Source: Billgrantia saliphila (GTDB lineage Bacteria > Pseudomonadota > Gammaproteobacteria > Pseudomonadales > Halomonadaceae). Taken from it: a stretch of DNA of 64,000 bases. The position numbers were made by a program, and so were the translations under genes. The DNA lies in contig NZ_PJRN01000001.1 of assembly GCF_002930105.1 (NCBI RefSeq), forward strand, positions 248,001 through 312,000, written 5' to 3'. Below the pieces are notes generated by a model, which worked only from the letters and a program-made list of their open reading frames with translations, had not been told where the DNA came from and searched no databases. Below are positions 37,801 through 48,447 of this stretch, piece after piece. The number at the start of each line of letters is the position of its first letter. Position 1 is the stretch's first letter.

Positions 37801-39264
37801 GTGAGTCAGCAACCCCTCGAGACCGTCTTCCAGGAGTGGCACGACAACCAGGCGCTCGCCGAGCAGATGATCCCGCTGATCGGCAGCCTCTATCGCCAAA
37901 ACAATGTGGTTACCACGCTCTACGGGCGTTCACTGTTCAACCGCTCGGTGATCCGCATTCTGAAGGATCATCGCTTCGTCAGGAAGGTCGAGGGAACCGA
38001 GCTCTCGGTGCGGGATACCCTGCCGCTGGTCCAGGCCATGGCCGAGCTCAACCTGGGGCCGGCTCACGTCGACGTGGGCAAGCTGGGCGTGGCGTTCAAG
38101 AAGCGCGGCGGCGTCGACGCCAAGGCCTTTCTGCGCGAGGAGCTTGCCGAGATCGTCGATGCGCACGATCAGAACGGTAACAACGGCCAATCCAAGGATG
38201 TGGTGCTCTACGGCTTCGGCCGCATCGGCCGTCTGTTGGCCCGGGTGCTGGTGGAGAAGGCCGGCGGCGGCAACCTGTTGCGCCTGCGTGCGATCGTGGT
38301 GCGTGGGCGCGGCGACATCGCCAAGGACCTCGAGAAGCGGGCGAGCCTGCTGCGCCGTGACTCGGTCCATGGTCCTTTCGACGGCACCATCCACGTCGAT
38401 ACCGAAGCGCGTACCATCACCGCCAACGGTAACGTCATTCATGTGATCTATGCCGACAAGCCCAGCGACGTCGACTATACCGCCTACGGCATCGACAATG
38501 CCGTGGTAGTCGATAACACCGGCATCTGGCGTGACGAAGAGGGCCTCGGCCAGCACTTGCAGTGCAAGGGCGTGTCCAAGGCGCTCCTGACCGCACCGGG
38601 CAAGGGCGACATCAAGAACATCGTGTTCGGCATCAACCATGGCGATATCGAAGAGAACGACACCATCCTCTCGGCGGCGTCATGCACCACCAACGCCATC
38701 GTGCCGGTGCTCAAGGTGCTCAACGACGAGTACGGCATCGAATGCGGTCACGTGGAGACGGTGCACGCCTACACCAACGACCAGAATCTGATCGACAATT
38801 ACCACAAGGGCGACCGTCGCGGTCGCAGCGCGCCGCTCAACATGGTGTTGACCGAGACCGGGGCGGCCAAGGCGGTGGCCAAGGCGCTGCCGGAGCTGAC
38901 CGGCAAGCTGACCGGCAACGCCATCCGCGTGCCGATTCCCAATGTCTCCATGGCTATCCTCAATCTGACCCTGGGGCACGAGACCGACGCGGCGGCGCTC
39001 AACGACTACCTGCGTCGCATGTCGATCGACTCCGCCTATCAGAAGCAGATCGACTTCGTCGATTCGCCCGAGGTGGTCTCGTCGGATTTCGTGGGCAACC
39101 GCCACGCTGGTATTGTCGACGCCAAGGCGACCATCGCCAGCGGCAAGCAGGCCGTGCTCTACGTGTGGTACGACAACGAGTTCGGCTACAGTTGCCAGGT
39201 GGTGCGGATCCTGCAGCACATCTCCAACGTACACTTCCTCAAGCTTCCTCGCGCCCAGGCCTAG
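37801..39264 (+). CDS. gap: glyceraldehyde-3-phosphate dehydrogenase, long N-terminal form
   Basis: Oxidises glyceraldehyde 3-phosphate to 1,3-bisphosphoglycerate. The 487-residue protein is about 150 longer than ordinary GAPDH; residues about 1-125 are an extra helical domain, then the NAD fold (VVLYGFGRIGRLLARVL) and the catalytic Cys in SAASCTTNAIVP, ending with VWYDNEFGYSCQVVRI. Long forms of this kind occur in Pseudomonas beside mfd and nqr. The start is GTG 37801 with GAGAGAGG upstream. The role of the extra domain is not known to me. Confidence 0.95.
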   Translation: MSQQPLETVFQEWHDNQALAEQMIPLIGSLYRQNNVVTTLYGRSLFNRSVIRILKDHRFVRKVEGTELSVRDTLPLVQAMAELNLGPAHVDVGKLGVAFKKRGGVDAKAFLREELAEIVDAHDQNGNNGQSKDVVLYGFGRIGRLLARVLVEKAGGGNLLRLRAIVVRGRGDIAKDLEKRASLLRRDSVHGPFDGTIHVDTEARTITANGNVIHVIYADKPSDVDYTAYGIDNAVVVDNTGIWRDEEGLGQHLQCKGVSKALLTAPGKGDIKNIVFGINHGDIEENDTILSAASCTTNAIVPVLKVLNDEYGIECGHVETVHAYTNDQNLIDNYHKGDRRGRSAPLNMVLTETGAAKAVAKALPELTGKLTGNAIRVPIPNVSMAILNLTLGHETDAAALNDYLRRMSIDSAYQKQIDFVDSPEVVSSDFVGNRHAGIVDAKATIASGKQAVLYVWYDNEFGYSCQVVRILQHISNVHFLKLPRAQA

Positions 39265-39278
39265 CCTTGCGGCACCGG

Positions 39279-39307
39279 CCATTCCCGACCTCGCGGGTCG
39301 GGAATGG
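39279..39307 (+). terminator. hairpin after the GAPDH gene
   Basis: A perfect 12-bp stem (CCATTCCCGACC and complement) with a five-base loop, 14 bases after the stop. No T run follows, so it is a weak or Rho-assisted terminator. The rest of 39308-39472 shows no gene. Confidence 0.6.
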
Positions 39308-39472
39308 CTGATCCAGGTCATCTTCACGTCATTTGAGCCAATGTCCCGGTTGGCCGGTTCGATCCACCAGGACCTTCCCAGCCCTTGAACGAGCGCCTTT
39401 CAACGCCTATTGAACCTAGCCGAAGCCGCGTGACAGGCGCTTTTCTCCCCTCTTTTGCGACCTTAGGCCGTG

Positions 39473-39501
39473 TGGTCTTTGGTCGCGCTTGTCTTTATAA
39501 T
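39473..39501 (+). promoter_or_regulatory. probable promoter of the nqr operon
   Basis: A perfect TATAAT at 39496-39501 has TGGTCT 17 bases before it. This would give an nqrA leader of about 120 bases. The -35 is poor, so an activator may help. Confidence 0.5.
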
Positions 39502-39627
39502 ACTGTGGATTTTTTCGGGGTGGCCCGAACCGCTCGGGCCTGACTGGTAACGTACTGACGCAATAAGAATTCGAATCCATTCGAACCCCTTTCCTTCGTA
39601 TATCCGATCCATCAACTGGGCGAGACT

Positions 39628-40977
39628 ATGATCGAAGTCAAGAAAGGCCTGGATCTCCCCATCATGGGGGCGCCCGAGCCGCGCATCGACGATGCTCGGT
39701 CCGTGCGCCACGTGGCCATCCTGGGTACCGACTACGTCGGCATGAAGCCGACCATGGAGGTCCGGGAAGGGGACAAGGTGAAACTGGGCCAACTCCTCTT
39801 CACCGACAAGAAGAATGAAGGCGTACGCTTCACGGCTCCGGCGGCCGGTGAGGTCGTCGCGATCAACCGTGGGGAGAAGCGCAAGCTGCTCTCGGTCGTC
39901 GTCAAGGTCGACGAGAACGAGGAGGCGGTGGAGTTCACCGCTCACGATCGCGACAAGCTCGAGAGCCTCGAGCGCAAGACGGTCGTCGAGCAGCTGGTCG
40001 AGTCGGGCCTGTGGACGGCCCTGCGTACGCGTCCTTATTCCCGCACGCCGGCGATCGACAGCGAGCCGGCGGACATCTTCGTCACGGCTATCGACACTCA
40101 CCCCCTGTGTGCCAATCCCGCCGACGTCATCGGTGAGCAGCCGCAGGCGTTCGAAGATGGTCTCAAGGTGCTCACGCGGCTGACCCAGGGCAAGGTTTTC
40201 CTGTGCACCGCGCCCAACGCACCCATTCCCGGCGGCGACGTGGCGGGCGTGCAGGTCGAGACCTTTGGCGGCCCGCATCCGGCCGGTCTGGTCGGTACGC
40301 ACATCCATTTCCTGTCGCCGGTCGCTCTGCACAGGCGTGTCTGGCATATCGGCTATCAGGACGTGATCGCCTTCGGCAAGCTTTTCACCGAAGGCAGGCT
40401 CGACATGTCGCGAATCGTCGCCGTGGGCGGGCCGCGTGCCGAGAAGCCGCGCCTGCTGCGGACACGAATCGGGGCCAGCACCGAGGAACTGTTGGCGGGA
40501 GAAATCCTCCAACCCGAAGATACGCGCGTGATCTCCGGTTCGGTGTTCTCGGGGTTCACTGCGGAGGGCAGCCTGCGTTATCTGGGACGCTTTCACAACC
40601 AGTTCAGCCTGCTCGAAGAGGGCAACAAGCGCAGCTTCCTGGGCTGGCTGTCGCCGGGCAACAACCGCCATTCCGTGCTGGGCATCTACCTGTCGAGGTT
40701 CATGGGGCTCAACAATTATGCGCCCAACACCTCCACCAACGGCTCCGAGCGCGCCATGGTGCCGGTGGGGGTCTACGAGGAAGTGATGCCATTGGACATT
40801 CTTCCGACCCAATTGCTGCGTACGCTGATCGTCGGCGACATCGAGGTGGCCATGCAACTCGGGTGCCTGGAGCTGGATGAAGAGGACCTGGCGCTGTGCA
40901 CCTACGTGTGCCCGGGCAAGTACGAATACGGTCCCATCCTGCGTGAAAACCTCACCATGATCGAGAAAGAGGCCTGA
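39628..40977 (+). CDS. nqrA: Na+-translocating NADH:quinone reductase subunit A
   Basis: Peripheral subunit of the sodium-pumping NADH dehydrogenase, on the cytoplasmic side, near the ubiquinone site. It has 449 residues, the family length, beginning [20 protein letters not shown], with [12 protein letters not shown] and the C-terminal [12 protein letters not shown]. First gene of a tight six-gene operon; its stop overlaps nqrB. Confidence 0.98.
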   Translation: MIEVKKGLDLPIMGAPEPRIDDARSVRHVAILGTDYVGMKPTMEVREGDKVKLGQLLFTDKKNEGVRFTAPAAGEVVAINRGEKRKLLSVVVKVDENEEAVEFTAHDRDKLESLERKTVVEQLVESGLWTALRTRPYSRTPAIDSEPADIFVTAIDTHPLCANPADVIGEQPQAFEDGLKVLTRLTQGKVFLCTAPNAPIPGGDVAGVQVETFGGPHPAGLVGTHIHFLSPVALHRRVWHIGYQDVIAFGKLFTEGRLDMSRIVAVGGPRAEKPRLLRTRIGASTEELLAGEILQPEDTRVISGSVFSGFTAEGSLRYLGRFHNQFSLLEEGNKRSFLGWLSPGNNRHSVLGIYLSRFMGLNNYAPNTSTNGSERAMVPVGVYEEVMPLDILPTQLLRTLIVGDIEVAMQLGCLELDEEDLALCTYVCPGKYEYGPILRENLTMIEKEA

Positions 40978-42203
40978 TGATGGGTATCCGACAGACACTC
41001 GACAATCTCGAACCCCATTTCCACAAGGGTGGCAAGTACGAGAAGTGGTATCCGCTCTTTGAAGCGGTCGACACCATCTTCTATTCGCCGCCCAGCGTGA
41101 CCAAGACCACGGCGCATGTGCGCGACGGCATCGACCTGAAGCGCATCATGATCACCGTATGGTTATGTACCTTCCCGGCCATGTTCTTCGGCATGTGGAA
41201 TGTCGGCTGGCTGGCCAATATGGCGATCGCTGACGGCTACGAGGCGCTGGGTGGGTGGCGCGAAGCCGTGGTGATGCTGCTGGCGGGCAGCCACGACCCG
41301 GGCAGCCTGTGGGCCAACTTCGTGCTCGGCGCCACCTACTTCCTGCCGATCTACCTGGTGACCTTCGTTGTCGGTGGGTTCTGGGAAGTGGTGTTCGCGA
41401 TCAAGCGCGGCCACGAGGTCAACGAAGGCTTCTTCGTCACGTCCGTGCTCTACGCCTTGGTTCTGCCCGCGACCATCCCGCTGTGGCAGGTGGCGCTGGG
41501 TATCACGTTCGGCGTGGTGATCGGCAAGGAGATCTTCGGCGGCACCGGCAAGAACTTCCTCAACCCGGCGCTGACCGGTCGTGCCTTTCTTTACTTCGCC
41601 TACCCGGCGCAGATCTCGGGCGATGAGGTCTGGGTGGCGGCCGACGGTTATACCGGCGCGACGCCTCTCTCCATCGCCTTCCAGGAGGGCATGGTGGAGC
41701 TGACTTCCCAGTACAGCTGGTGGGATGCCTTCCTCGGCTTCCTGCCCGGTTCCGTGGGTGAGGTTTCGGCCCTGGCCATTTTGATCGGCGCCGCGGTGCT
41801 GCTGTGGACCAAGATCGCCTCCTGGCGAATCATGCTGGGTTGCTTGATCGGTATGGTCGGCACCAGCATGCTATTCAATCTGGTCGGCTCCGAGAGCAAT
41901 CCCATGTTCGCCATGCCGTGGTACTGGCATCTGGTAATCGGGGGCTTCGCTTTCGGCATGGTCTTCATGGCGACTGATCCGGTGTCCGCTTCGATGACCA
42001 ATCCCGGTCGACTGATCTTCGGCATTCTGATCGGTGTAATGACCGTGCTGATTCGCGTGGTGAACCCGGCATTCCCTGAAGGCATCATGCTGGCGATCCT
42101 GTTTGCCAACCTGTTCGCTCCGCTGATCGATCACTTCTTTGTTCAGGCCAACATCAAGCGTCGCATGCGGCGCGTCGGTGTGCCGGCCGGGGAGACCGCC
42201 TGA
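40977..42203 (+). CDS. nqrB: Na+-NQR subunit B
   Basis: Membrane subunit carrying riboflavin and a covalently bound FMN. The 408 residues form about ten helices. The FMN attachment motif GYTGATPLS is present with Thr229, which is modified through a phosphoester bond by ApbE. Two adjacent ATG codons (40977, 40980) overlap the nqrA stop; either may be used. Confidence 0.98.
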   Translation: MMGIRQTLDNLEPHFHKGGKYEKWYPLFEAVDTIFYSPPSVTKTTAHVRDGIDLKRIMITVWLCTFPAMFFGMWNVGWLANMAIADGYEALGGWREAVVMLLAGSHDPGSLWANFVLGATYFLPIYLVTFVVGGFWEVVFAIKRGHEVNEGFFVTSVLYALVLPATIPLWQVALGITFGVVIGKEIFGGTGKNFLNPALTGRAFLYFAYPAQISGDEVWVAADGYTGATPLSIAFQEGMVELTSQYSWWDAFLGFLPGSVGEVSALAILIGAAVLLWTKIASWRIMLGCLIGMVGTSMLFNLVGSESNPMFAMPWYWHLVIGGFAFGMVFMATDPVSASMTNPGRLIFGILIGVMTVLIRVVNPAFPEGIMLAILFANLFAPLIDHFFVQANIKRRMRRVGVPAGETA

Positions 42204-43015
42204 TGGCACAGAGCAATAACTCCATCAAGAAGATTCTCACGGTGGCGTTCGCACTCTGTATCGTGTGTTCGGTCATCGTGTCGACCGCGGCGGTGGCGCT
42301 GCGGCCCAAGCAACAGCTCAACCAGGAACTCGATCGCAAGACGAACATCCTGAGCGTGGCCAACCTGTACGAGCCGGGCATGGATGTCGAGGAGGCATTC
42401 AGCGAGGTCACCCCACGCGTGGTCGATATGCGCACGGGGGAGTACACCGATGAGCTCGATCCGGAGACTTTCGACCACTTCCAGGCAGCGCGCGATCCGG
42501 CCATGGGGCGTACTCTGTCGGGTGACCGCGACATAGCAGGTCTGAGCCGCGTGGAGAACTTCGCCACGGTCTATCTGGTCGGTGACGCCGAGGACCCGGA
42601 CCAGATCATTCTGCCGATTCGCGGTCAGGGCCTGTGGGGGCTGATGCGTGGCTTCATGTCGGTGGAAGGCGATGGCAACACCATCGTCGGTATCACCTAC
42701 TACGAGCACAGCGAGACGCCTGGGTTGGGCGCCGAGGTCAACAATCCGCGCTGGCAGGCCCAGTGGGAAGGCAAGAAGATCTTCGCCGACGGGGAAGATC
42801 TGACACCTGCCATCCATCTGACCAAGGGTGGCGCTGATGACGAGACCGAAATCGATGCGCTGTCTGGCGCTACCCTGACCAGCAACGGCGTCACCAATAT
42901 GCTGCAGTTCTGGTTGAGTCCGGAGGGCTTCGGTACCTACCTGGCGCGCTTCCGTAGCGAAGTCGACCGGGAAGAGGTGCAGGAAGCCGACGTCGAACTC
43001 GAAGCCGAAGCTTAA
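42203..43015 (+). CDS. nqrC: Na+-NQR subunit C
   Basis: Membrane-anchored subunit whose periplasmic domain holds covalent FMN. The 270-residue protein has one N-terminal helix and the flavinylation motif SGATLT with Thr224, needing ApbE. The start overlaps the nqrB stop. Confidence 0.97.
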   Translation: MAQSNNSIKKILTVAFALCIVCSVIVSTAAVALRPKQQLNQELDRKTNILSVANLYEPGMDVEEAFSEVTPRVVDMRTGEYTDELDPETFDHFQAARDPAMGRTLSGDRDIAGLSRVENFATVYLVGDAEDPDQIILPIRGQGLWGLMRGFMSVEGDGNTIVGITYYEHSETPGLGAEVNNPRWQAQWEGKKIFADGEDLTPAIHLTKGGADDETEIDALSGATLTSNGVTNMLQFWLSPEGFGTYLARFRSEVDREEVQEADVELEAEA

Positions 43016-43026
43016 GGAGCCTGAAC

Positions 43027-43695
43027 ATGTCCGCTGTGACTCCCAAGGGCGTCCTGACGACCCCGATCTTCAACAACAACCCCATCGCCCTTCAGGTACT
43101 CGGTATCTGCTCGGCGCTGGCGGTGACGACCAGCATGAGCGTTTCGCTGGTCATGGCGCTGGCCGTTATCTCGGTAACGGCGTTCTCCAACCTGTTCGTG
43201 TCACTCATTCGCCACCATATCCCATCCTCGATTCGCATCATCGTCCAGATGACCATCATCGCCTCGCTGGTGATCGTGGTGGATCAGGTGCTCAAGGCGT
43301 TCGCCTACGAGATGTCCAAACAGCTCTCGGTGTTCGTTGGCCTGATCATTACCAACTGTATCGTGATGGGGCGTGCCGAAGGCTTCGCCATGCAGAACTC
43401 GCCGGGCCTCTCGTTCCTGGACGGTGTCGGCAACGGGCTGGGCTACGGTTTCATTCTGATGACCGTCGGCTTCTTCCGTGAGCTGCTCGGTTCTGGGAGC
43501 ATCTTCGGTTTTACCGTGTTGCAGACGGTGCAGGATGGCGGCTGGTATGTGCCCAACGGCCTGCTGCTGCTGCCGCCGTCTGCGTTCTTCATCATCGGCC
43601 TGATCATCTGGGCGCTGCGCGAGACGCATCCGGAGCAGGTCGAGAGGAACGAGTTCGTGATGAGAAAGAACAGCATGCCGAAGGAGGCCGTGTAA
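43027..43695 (+). CDS. nqrD: Na+-NQR subunit D
   Basis: Polytopic subunit that, with NqrE, holds a membrane iron-sulfur centre. The 222 residues have about six helices and [18 protein letters not shown], which contains the conserved Cys. It follows nqrC after 11 bases. Confidence 0.97.
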   Translation: MSAVTPKGVLTTPIFNNNPIALQVLGICSALAVTTSMSVSLVMALAVISVTAFSNLFVSLIRHHIPSSIRIIVQMTIIASLVIVVDQVLKAFAYEMSKQLSVFVGLIITNCIVMGRAEGFAMQNSPGLSFLDGVGNGLGYGFILMTVGFFRELLGSGSIFGFTVLQTVQDGGWYVPNGLLLLPPSAFFIIGLIIWALRETHPEQVERNEFVMRKNSMPKEAV

Positions 43696-43696
43696 C

Positions 43697-44314
43697 ATGG
43701 AACACTACATCAGCCTGTTCGTCGCCTCGGTCTTCGTCGAGAACCTGGCGCTGGCGTTCTTCCTCGGCATGTGTACCTTCCTGGCGGTTTCCAAGAAGGT
43801 CTCGGCGGCCATTGGTCTCGGCATCGCGGTGATCGTGGTGCTGACCATCTCCGTGCCGGTCAACAACGTCATCTACAACGCGTTGTTGGCCGAGGGGGCT
43901 CTGACCTGGACCGGTATCGAAGGTGCCGAGAACATCGATCTATCCTTCCTGGGCCTGCTCTCCTATATCGGCGTCATCGCCGCTCTGGTGCAGATCCTCG
44001 AGATGTTCCTCGACAAGTACGTGCCGGCTCTCTACAACGCGCTGGGTGTATTCCTGCCGCTTATCACCGTGAACTGCGCCATCCTCGGTGGCGTGCTGTT
44101 CATGGTCGAGCGTAACTACGGCTTCGGAGAATCCGTGGTCTACGGCCTGGGTTCCGGTGTCGGCTGGGCGCTGGCCATCACCGCACTGGCGGGGATTCGC
44201 GAGAGGCTCAAGTACAGCGACGTGCCGGCCGGTCTGCAGGGACTGGGCATCACTTTCATTACCGTGGGGTTGATGTCGCTGGGCTTCATGTCTTTCTCGG
44301 GCATCCAGCTCTGA
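43697..44314 (+). CDS. nqrE: Na+-NQR subunit E
   Basis: Partner of NqrD in inverted topology, 205 residues with about six helices. The conserved Cys is in [13 protein letters not shown]. It follows nqrD after one base. A strong hairpin separates it from nqrF. Confidence 0.97.
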   Translation: MEHYISLFVASVFVENLALAFFLGMCTFLAVSKKVSAAIGLGIAVIVVLTISVPVNNVIYNALLAEGALTWTGIEGAENIDLSFLGLLSYIGVIAALVQILEMFLDKYVPALYNALGVFLPLITVNCAILGGVLFMVERNYGFGESVVYGLGSGVGWALAITALAGIRERLKYSDVPAGLQGLGITFITVGLMSLGFMSFSGIQL

Positions 44315-44324
44315 GCCAGGGCGC

Positions 44325-44355
44325 GTTTCCGGCGGCGCTCGCGCCGCCGGGAAAC
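44325..44355 (+). repeat. hairpin between nqrE and nqrF
   Basis: GTTTCC GGCGGCGC, loop TC, then GCGCCGCC with one bulged G and GGAAAC. A very stable stem without a T run in an otherwise tightly packed operon; it could slow polymerase or protect the 3' end of upstream mRNA. Confidence 0.65.
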
Positions 44356-44382
44356 AGGTCACACAGCAAATAGGAAACCGAC

Positions 44383-45615
44383 ATGGTTGAAACATCTATC
44401 ATCTTGCTCGGTGTGTTCATGTTCACCGTGGTCGTCATCGGCCTCGTCGCGGTGATCCTGGCGGCGCGCAGCAAGCTCGTCAGCACCGGCGACGTGTCCA
44501 TTGAGATCAACGGCGACCCGGAGCACACCATCACGACCCAGGCCGGTGGCAAGCTACTCAACACACTGGCGGCGAATGGCATCTTCCTTTCCTCCGCCTG
44601 TGGCGGCGGTGGTTCCTGCGCTCAGTGCAAGTGCCGGGTGGAAGAGGGCGGCGGCTCCATTCTGCCGACCGAGGAGTCCCACTTCACCCTGCGCGAGAAG
44701 AAGGAGGGCTGGCGCCTCTCTTGCCAGGTGCCGGTGAAGCAGGACATGAAGATTGAAGTGCCGGAGGAGGTTTTCGGCGTCAAGAAATGGGAGTGCGAGG
44801 TCATCTCCAACCCCAACGTCGCCACCTTCATCAAGGAGCTGAACCTGCGTCTGCCCGAGGGCGAGGAAGTGGCCTTCCGCGCCGGCGGTTACGTTCAGCT
44901 GGTAGCACCGCCCTACGATATCAAGTTTTCGGACTTCGATATCGAGGAGGAGTATCGCGGCGACTGGGAGAAATTCGATCTGTTCAAGATCTCCCACAAG
45001 AACGACGAGGAAGTCATTCGCGCCTACTCGATGGCGAACTACCCCGAAGAGAAGGGGATTCTCAAGTTCAACATCCGTATCGCCACGCCGCCTCCCGGCT
45101 CCAACCATCCGCCGGGCCTGATGTCGACTTACGTCTTCAACCTGAAGCCGGGCGATAGGGTCACGGTGATGGGGCCCTTCGGCGAGTTCTTTGCCAAGGA
45201 GACCGACGCCGAGATGGTGTTCATCGGCGGTGGTGCCGGCATGGCGCCGATGCGCAGCCATATCTTCGATCAGCTCAAGCGTCTCGACTCGAAGCGCAAG
45301 ATCAGCTTCTGGTACGGTGCGCGCTCCTGGCGCGAAACCTTCTACAACGAAGAGTACGACAAGCTGGCCGAGGAGCACTCCAACTTCGAGTGGCACCTGG
45401 CCCTGTCCGATCCGCAACCCGAAGACAACTGGACCGGGCCGACCGGGTTCATTCACAACGTGCTGTACGAGAACTACCTCAAGGACCATCCGGCTCCCGA
45501 GGATTGCGAGTACTACATGTGCGGACCGCCCATGATGAACGCCTCGGTGATCAAGATGCTGCTCGATCTGGGGGTAGAACCCGAAAACATCCTGTTGGAT
45601 GACTTCGGCGGATGA
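44383..45615 (+). CDS. nqrF: Na+-NQR subunit F (NADH oxidising)
   Basis: Takes electrons from NADH. The 410-residue protein has an N-terminal helix, a 2Fe-2S ferredoxin domain ([16 protein letters not shown]), an FAD domain with RAYSMANYP, and an NADH domain with [12 protein letters not shown], ending in a C-terminal [10 protein letters not shown]. Its stop overlaps the next gene in ATGA. Confidence 0.98.
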   Translation: MVETSIILLGVFMFTVVVIGLVAVILAARSKLVSTGDVSIEINGDPEHTITTQAGGKLLNTLAANGIFLSSACGGGGSCAQCKCRVEEGGGSILPTEESHFTLREKKEGWRLSCQVPVKQDMKIEVPEEVFGVKKWECEVISNPNVATFIKELNLRLPEGEEVAFRAGGYVQLVAPPYDIKFSDFDIEEEYRGDWEKFDLFKISHKNDEEVIRAYSMANYPEEKGILKFNIRIATPPPGSNHPPGLMSTYVFNLKPGDRVTVMGPFGEFFAKETDAEMVFIGGGAGMAPMRSHIFDQLKRLDSKRKISFWYGARSWRETFYNEEYDKLAEEHSNFEWHLALSDPQPEDNWTGPTGFIHNVLYENYLKDHPAPEDCEYYMCGPPMMNASVIKMLLDLGVEPENILLDDFGG

Positions 45616-46385
45616 TCTCCCTCGCCCTAGGGCGATTTTCAGGGCTGACCCGCAGCGGGTCAGCCCTGTTCATGTTCGTCGTGATGCTGCCCATGGCGCT
45701 GAGCGCCTGCCGCCATCAAATCAGCGAGCACCATCTACAGGGCGCGACCCTGGGAACGGGCTACCATATCACCCTGTATGCCGATCTGAGTGACGCGGCG
45801 CTCCTGGCGCTGGAGACCGGCATACAAGGTGAACTGGAAGACCTGCAACGTCAGCGCGAACTCTACGTACGCGCACTCGATGCCGCTTTCGCTCGGGTCG
45901 GGATGTCGGCGCCGACCATTCTATTGGGCGAATTGGATCACATGGTTCATGCTCTGGCCGTCGACCGCATGGTTGAATGGCTGGATGCACGCGAGGACTT
46001 GGCCGCGCTGGTCGAGGTGGGCGGCGTGATGCGCGCTGCGGCTGCCCCGCCGAATGGCGGCTGGCGCTTGTCACTGGAGCGCGCCGGACTGCCCAAGCTA
46101 TCCGAAGAGCGTTACCTCTACCTGCATGACGCTGCACTGGTGCATCGTTTCACGGAACTGGAAGCATCTCCGCTGATGTCGCTTCCGACACCGCTGGGTG
46201 TTAGCGTCGTGGCCGAAACGGCGAGCGAGGCCATGCGGCAAGCCAACCGGATGATGCTGGCCGAGCCGGGCGACGCCCTGGCATATGCCGCGCGTACGGA
46301 TAGAGCGGCCAGGCTTGTTGTCAAGACACCCCAAGGCATCGTCATTCATCAAACCGCGGCGCTCGAACCCTGGTTCGAGGGATAG
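45612..46385 (+). CDS. apbE: short, divergent ApbE-like lipoprotein in the nqr operon
   Basis: In the place where nqr operons carry apbE, the FAD:protein FMN transferase that flavinylates NqrB and NqrC. This copy has only 257 residues (about 340 usual). It keeps the lipobox [16 protein letters not shown] and [12 protein letters not shown] / LVEVGG, which align with the AKGYAVD and VEIGGE blocks, but Lys and Gly of AKGYAVD are His and Ala, the Glu of IGGE is replaced, and the HIIDPxTG block is absent. It is unlikely to be active, so a working ApbE would have to be elsewhere. Two inverted repeats lie in its first 20 codons, and an ATG at 45672 after them is another possible start. Confidence 0.7.
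   Translation: MISLALGRFSGLTRSGSALFMFVVMLPMALSACRHQISEHHLQGATLGTGYHITLYADLSDAALLALETGIQGELEDLQRQRELYVRALDAAFARVGMSAPTILLGELDHMVHALAVDRMVEWLDAREDLAALVEVGGVMRAAAAPPNGGWRLSLERAGLPKLSEERYLYLHDAALVHRFTELEASPLMSLPTPLGVSVVAETASEAMRQANRMMLAEPGDALAYAARTDRAARLVVKTPQGIVIHQTAALEPWFEG
45622..45668 (+). repeat. two tandem perfect inverted repeats at the nqrF/apbE junction
   Basis: The first is the palindrome TCGCCCTAGGGCGA (45622-45635) followed by TTTT. The second is CAGGGCTGACCCGC, one base, and the exact complement (45640-45668). They resemble back-to-back terminator or attenuator stems lying inside the first codons of the apbE-like reading frame. Confidence 0.75.
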
Positions 46386-46403
46386 CCGCAAGGAGTGCTA
46401 TCC

Positions 46404-46673
46404 ATGACCACATTCTTCGTTGTCCTGGGCTTCATGCTCTTGATCATGGCCGCCATGGCGATCGGTGTGATAGCCGGGCGCAAGCCCATTGCCGGCTCAT
46501 GCGGAGGGCTCAACAAGCTTGGCCTCAAGGAAGGCTGCGATATCTGCGGTGGCAAGGACGAGGTCTGCGAGGAAGAGAACCGCAAGCGCAACGAGGGGCA
46601 GCAGGCCAGTGCCCGCCGCCGCAGCGACGAGAGTCGCGGTGCCGACCTTGGCTACGACGCCACCAAGCGCTGA
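46404..46673 (+). CDS. nqrM: NqrM, Na+-NQR maturation protein
   Basis: Small membrane protein needed to deliver iron for the NqrD/NqrE centre. The 89-residue protein has one N-terminal helix, then four or more cysteines in SCGG, CDICGG and VC, characteristic of the family. ATG 46404 has AAGGAG upstream. It is the last gene of the nqr group. Confidence 0.93.
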   Translation: MTTFFVVLGFMLLIMAAMAIGVIAGRKPIAGSCGGLNKLGLKEGCDICGGKDEVCEEENRKRNEGQQASARRRSDESRGADLGYDATKR

Positions 46674-46723
46674 GCGCAGGAGCCGACGACTACATCGACA
46701 AGGGATAGGAGACGCGAGAGCCC

Positions 46724-48115
46724 ATGGCAGTGCATAACTACGACGTGGTAGTGATTGGTACCGGGCCGGCCGGCGAGAGCGCCGCGATCAATGCAGCCAA
46801 GCATGGCAAGCGAGTGGCGGTTGTCGAGAAACAGCCGGTACTTGGCGGCAACTGCACGCACTGGGGCACGATTCCCTCCAAGGCGCTGCGCCATCAAGTC
46901 AAGCAGATCATGCAATTCAATACCAATCGCATGTTTCGGGATATCGGCGAGCCGCGTTGGTTCTCCTTTCCCAGGGTAATGGAGCGTTCGCGCATGACCA
47001 TCGACCAACAGGTCGAGATGCGCACCAAATTCTATGCCCGTAACCGCATCGACCTGTTCAGCGGTGTGGCACGCTTCAAGGACGAACATACCCTGCTGGT
47101 ACGCGACCGCCAGGAAGCGCTGGAGGAACTGGTGGCTCAGAAGGTCGTCATCGCCACCGGTTCGCGTCCCTATCGGCCGGCCGACATCAATTTTCGGCAT
47201 CCGCGCATCTATGATTCCGATACCATCCTCAGTTTGTCGCATACGCCACGGACCCTGATCATCTTTGGTGCCGGTGTGATCGGCTGTGAGTACGCCTCGA
47301 TCTTTTCCGGGCTGGGCGTCAAGGTCGATCTCATCAACAACCGGGACCGGCTGCTGTCTTTCCTGGATGACGAGATCTCCGATGCGCTCTCCTACCATCT
47401 GCGCAAGCATGGCGTACTGATTCGCCACAACGAAGAGTACGAGCGCGTCGAAGGCGATGAGTCCGGGGTCGTGGTCTACCTCAAGTCGGGCAAGAAACTG
47501 CGTGCCGACGCTTTCCTGTGGGCCAACGGCCGCACCGGTAACACCGACGAGCTGGGGCTCGAGAACATCGGCCTCGAGGCGAACGGTCGCGGGCAGCTAC
47601 AGGTCGACGATCACTACCGCACTGCGCGTCCGCACATTTATGCCGCGGGTGATGTAATCGGCTGGCCGAGCCTGGCGAGTGCCGCTTACGATCAAGGGCT
47701 CAATGCATGCGATGAGCTGCTCGAGCGCGATTACCGCTTCGTCAGTGAAGTACCGACAGGCATCTACACCATACCCGAGATCAGCTCTTTCGGTCGCAGC
47801 GAGCGCGAGCTGACCGAGGCGAAGGTGCCTTATGAAGTTGCTCAGGCTTTCTTCAAGGATACCGCCCGTGCCCAGATCACCGGCGATACAGTGGGTATGC
47901 TCAAGATCCTGTTCCATCAGGATACTTTGGAGATCTTCGGCATCCACTGTTTCGGTGACCAAGCCTCGGAGATCGTCCACATCGGCCAGGCGATCATGCA
48001 ACAGAAGGGCGAGGCCAACACGCTCAAATATTTCGTCAATACCACCTTCAACTATCCCACCATGGCTGAAGCTTATCGGGTAGCGGCCCAGAATGGCCTG
48101 AATCGGGTGTTCTGA
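46724..48115 (+). CDS. sthA: soluble pyridine nucleotide transhydrogenase
   Basis: FAD enzyme that moves electrons between NADPH and NAD. The 463-residue protein starts [13 protein letters not shown], has [15 protein letters not shown] where related disulfide reductases have a CxxxxC pair (only one Cys here, as in the family), a second Rossmann fold [16 protein letters not shown], and a C-terminal dimer domain. AGGAG lies upstream. It is followed by a strong terminator. Confidence 0.97.
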   Translation: MAVHNYDVVVIGTGPAGESAAINAAKHGKRVAVVEKQPVLGGNCTHWGTIPSKALRHQVKQIMQFNTNRMFRDIGEPRWFSFPRVMERSRMTIDQQVEMRTKFYARNRIDLFSGVARFKDEHTLLVRDRQEALEELVAQKVVIATGSRPYRPADINFRHPRIYDSDTILSLSHTPRTLIIFGAGVIGCEYASIFSGLGVKVDLINNRDRLLSFLDDEISDALSYHLRKHGVLIRHNEEYERVEGDESGVVVYLKSGKKLRADAFLWANGRTGNTDELGLENIGLEANGRGQLQVDDHYRTARPHIYAAGDVIGWPSLASAAYDQGLNACDELLERDYRFVSEVPTGIYTIPEISSFGRSERELTEAKVPYEVAQAFFKDTARAQITGDTVGMLKILFHQDTLEIFGIHCFGDQASEIVHIGQAIMQQKGEANTLKYFVNTTFNYPTMAEAYRVAAQNGLNRVF

Positions 48116-48157
48116 GCCCTACTTCCTTTCAGCTTCATCACTGTTTAATAGTCTGTA

Positions 48158-48187
48158 GCCTGCTCTCTTAAGAGGGCAGGCTTTTTT
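48158..48187 (+). terminator. Rho-independent terminator after sthA
   Basis: GCCTGCTCTC, loop TTAA, GAGGGCAGGC, then six T bases. There is one non-Watson-Crick (T-G) pair in a ten-base stem. It separates the conserved chromosome part from the polysaccharide locus. Confidence 0.9.
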
Positions 48188-48435
48188 GTCTGTAGCTCGC
48201 CTATCAGAACACCTTTTCTCAGGTTACCGAACCGTAGAAAAACCCTAATAACAAAGCATCAGATTTTTAGCCGAATCAGGAAAGCCCATTCGTCAGGATG
48301 ACGTTCGCCTCAAACCAGGTATGGGAAAAACCAACTACGCAAAAAGTAAGTACGTTTAGTAACATGCCGAAGGAAAACATAACAATGGAAGCAATCCAGT
48401 TGGAACGGAAAGGGAGATCCACCATGAGCTCCTCT

Positions 48436-48447
48436 GGCGGTAGCGTG
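48436..48447 (+). promoter_or_regulatory. ops element (RfaH recruitment site)
   Basis: GGCGGTAGCGTG is an exact match to the operon polarity suppressor core. In enterobacteria this pauses RNA polymerase and loads RfaH, which prevents early termination and helps translation of long polysaccharide, toxin and pilus operons. It sits 109 bases before the first gene of the polysaccharide locus on the coding strand, exactly where such an element should be. The region 48188-48435 holds no gene I recognise and no convincing promoter. That an RfaH protein acts here is inference. Confidence 0.85.
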
